From CAYLMM01 sp964384825 (GTDB taxonomy: Bacteria > Krumholzibacteriota > Krumholzibacteriia > LZORAL124-64-63), in NCBI GenBank assembly GCA_964384825.1, contig CAYLMM010000001.1, positions 106,092-170,091 on the forward strand: a DNA stretch of 64,000 nt, read 5' to 3'. Positions 62,640-64,000 of the stretch are shown piece after piece. A model generated the notes under the pieces. It was not told the DNA's origin and did not search any database. It saw only the letters and a list, made by a program, of their open reading frames with translations. How positions within the stretch are numbered: position 1 is the stretch's first letter; each line of letters starts with the position of its first letter. The translations under genes were made by a program, and so were the position numbers.

Positions 62640-63722
62640 TCACCCTCCCAATACCCCCATCAACCCCGGATTCACAAACAACTTCTCCCTCCCCACCAGC
62701 CTCTCCTCCAACACCCCGATCTCAACCAGCTTCTGCAGATAGCTCGACGCGGCCTGTCGCTTCACGATGCCGGCTTCGACAACGTTCGCGATCCTGCAAT
62801 AGGGCTGCACGAAAAGCAATTCCACCAGTTCCCGGCTGTAGATCTTCGGCGCCCCCTCGCGCACCATTTCCACCGTTCGTTCCAGCAGCTCGCGGATCGC
62901 GGCGATCTTGCCGATCGTCCAGTTCGAGGTTTCTTCTACGGCCTGCAGCATGTAGAGAATCCAGGGCTCCCAGGCATCGTCGCGGGTCACGTCCAGCAAC
63001 AGCCGATAGTACTCTTCCTTGTGGGCGATGATGTACCGGCTCAGGTACAGAATCGGCAGGGTCAGCAATCCCTCCTGCATCAAAAACAGGCTGTTCAGAA
63101 CCCGGCCGGTGCGGCCGTTGCCGTCGGTGAACGGATGGATGGCCTCGAACTGGTAGTGCCCGACCGCCAGGCGGATCAGCGGATCCAGGTGTTCGGCGCC
63201 GTTGAGGAAGACCGCCCAATCGGCCAGTTTTTCCCGGATCAGCGCCTCGCCCTCAGGCGGCGAGTACACGATGCGCCCCGTCCCCTCGTTCAGGAGCTTC
63301 ACGCCGGGCACCTTCCGCACTCGCATCTCGACGCCGCGGATCATGGTGCAGATCTTCTCCGCGGTCCGCGTTCCCAAGGGCCGGTCGAGCATCCGTCCGC
63401 CCTCGCTCAGGGCCATCCGGTAGCGCAGGGCTTCCTTGGTGGCCGGATCCGCGCTGCCGGCGGCGTTCAGATGCCGGAACAGGTTGTCGGTGGTGGTGAT
63501 GATGTTCTCGACTGCGGAACTGTCGCGGGCCTCGAGCACGGGCAGGGTGTTGATCAGCATCGCCTGGTTCGGGATCAATTCGGCGGCCTGTTTCAGTTCG
63601 GCCAGCGCCGCGCGCGCACCGATGCATCGGCGCAATATGGATTTGGTTTCCAGATCGCAATCCGGCGGCAATTCCGGCAGTGAATCGTACGGCTTTTCCG
63701 GAATCCATCCCGAAACAGACAT
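62640..63722 (-). CDS. Fic family protein with inhibitory helix and winged-helix end
   Basis: Fic enzymes usually transfer AMP from ATP to Ser, Thr or Tyr of target proteins. The 360-residue product has the catalytic loop HPFTDGNGRTGR (196-207), complete with His, Asp/Asn and both Arg. Upstream, SSAVEN (68-73) fits the inhibitory S/T-xxx-E-G/N motif, so it is a self-inhibited (class II) Fic. The last 60 residues look like a winged helix (RIANVVEAGIVKRQAASSYL), as in many Fic proteins with DNA-binding ends. GGAGGG lies nine bases before the ATG at 63722. The target is unknown. Confidence 0.93.
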   Translation of the reverse strand: MSVSGWIPEKPYDSLPELPPDCDLETKSILRRCIGARAALAELKQAAELIPNQAMLINTLPVLEARDSSAVENIITTTDNLFRHLNAAGSADPATKEALRYRMALSEGGRMLDRPLGTRTAEKICTMIRGVEMRVRKVPGVKLLNEGTGRIVYSPPEGEALIREKLADWAVFLNGAEHLDPLIRLAVGHYQFEAIHPFTDGNGRTGRVLNSLFLMQEGLLTLPILYLSRYIIAHKEEYYRLLLDVTRDDAWEPWILYMLQAVEETSNWTIGKIAAIRELLERTVEMVREGAPKIYSRELVELLFVQPYCRIANVVEAGIVKRQAASSYLQKLVEIGVLEERLVGREKLFVNPGLMGVLGG

Positions 63723-63755
63723 GTTCGAATTCCCTCCGTTTTCCGACACGTTTTC

Positions 63756-63784
63756 AGGATATGACGCCCGCGTCGACACGTCAA
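63756..63784 (-). promoter_or_regulatory. Sigma-70 promoter of the fic gene
   Basis: The minus strand has TTGACG, a 17-base spacer and TATCCT, 34 bases before the start at 63722. The spacer contains a TGTCGAC element also found in the inverted repeat next door. Confidence 0.65.
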
Positions 63785-63787
63785 TAG

Positions 63788-63832
63788 AATATGTCGAAAA
63801 TATCTAATTTTGTCGACATATTATTCCGAATT
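63788..63832. promoter_or_regulatory. Inverted repeat (putative operator) upstream of fic
   Basis: AATATGTCGA (63788-63797) and TCGACATATT (63823-63832) are perfect inverse copies with a 25-base AT-rich spacer, directly upstream of the fic -35 box. A third GTCGACA (63772-63778) lies in the promoter spacer. This looks like a binding site for a dimeric regulator, perhaps the Fic protein itself through its winged helix. Confidence 0.6.
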
Positions 63833-63891
63833 GGCTACCGAATTCAGCTAATTGGATAATCAACCCCCGAAAATATCCCATAAAACAGGAA

Positions 63892-63914
63892 AAAGGCCCC
63901 GCTTGGGGGCCTTT
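63892..63914 (-). terminator. Rho-independent terminator for a gene entering from the right
   Basis: On the minus strand AAAGGCCCC pairs with GGGGCCTTT over a five-base loop and runs into TTTTT. It lies 34 bases after a possible stop at 63948. The plus strand has only TTT after the stem. Confidence 0.7.
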
Positions 63915-63947
63915 GTCACCAAATATTGGAAGCGTCGAATCAAGTCC

Positions 63948-64000
63948 CTACCCCCAAAACCCCCTCCAAAACCCCTTCCCAGCCTCCGGATGAAACGTCA
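63948..64000 (-). CDS. Possible C-terminal end of a gene running in from the right
   Basis: One minus-strand frame ends FHPEAGKGFWRGFWG then TAG at 63948, followed by the terminator at 63892-63914. The terminator supports a gene ending here, but another frame stays open to a TGA nearby, and only 17 codons are visible. No function can be given. Confidence 0.35.
   Translation of the reverse strand, partial: TFHPEAGKGFWRGFWG

Overview
This 64-kb window comes from a GC-rich bacterium with a Gram-negative type envelope. It encodes an outer-membrane beta-barrel ending in Phe, several lipoproteins with lipoboxes, SurA/PrsA-like parvulins and an RND efflux system. An 855-residue secreted protein ends in a PNPFNP...SGVYF... 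domain of the FlgD/T9SS-sorting type, which is common in FCB-group and candidate phyla. A Krumholzibacteriota/Eisenbacteria-like origin is my best guess, but I cannot confirm it. The DNA looks like a metagenome or draft scaffold: there is a 10-N gap at 18887-18896 inside mfd, flanked by G homopolymers that look like assembly noise. No rRNA, tRNA, CRISPR array or insertion sequence was seen, and no stretch over 300 bases lacks a gene.

Layout. 1-3250 (minus): start of an exported protein, then secD-secF with a near-consensus promoter and a terminator. 3248-6185 (minus): a divergent polysaccharide deacetylase and two related lipoproteins. 6185-21135 (minus): a long housekeeping run in transcription order nifU, nifS, mfd, two parvulin genes, holB, ricT, tatD, rsmA, an outer-membrane barrel and a lipoprotein, with many start/stop overlaps. 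21277-25314 (minus): moxR, a DUF58 gene and a BatA-like gene. 25515-30696: a GAF/SpoIIE phosphatase (plus) facing a GT-C-like membrane protein (minus), then phosphofructokinase and adenosine deaminase genes (minus). 30866-33433 (minus): the LVIVD/sorting-domain protein.

33582-49027 (plus): an NAD synthetase-like gene, an Rrf2 regulator, pta-ackA plus an exported protein, a beta-propeller protein, and an efflux operon of one adaptor and two RND permeases. 49172-50143 (plus): an unrecognised P-loop protein. 50252-55825 (minus): a compact operon of acylphosphatase, ABC-class ATPase, HAD phosphatase, PLP decarboxylase, DsbD-N-like protein and lone receiver domain. 55940-57775: an exported protein of unknown function (minus) and a SIMPL protein (plus).

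57776-64000 is the accessory end. It holds a single-chain Type IIG-like restriction-modification protein whose 3' half is visibly AT-rich, an unknown two-helix membrane protein, and a Fic protein with an inverted repeat beside its promoter. It is the part most likely to be horizontally acquired and the best place to look for something new. I did not find a clear, wholly undescribed system. The strongest leads are this Type IIG/membrane/Fic cluster, the acylphosphatase-to-receiver operon with an apparently leaderless first gene, and the second RND permease with extra central membrane segments.
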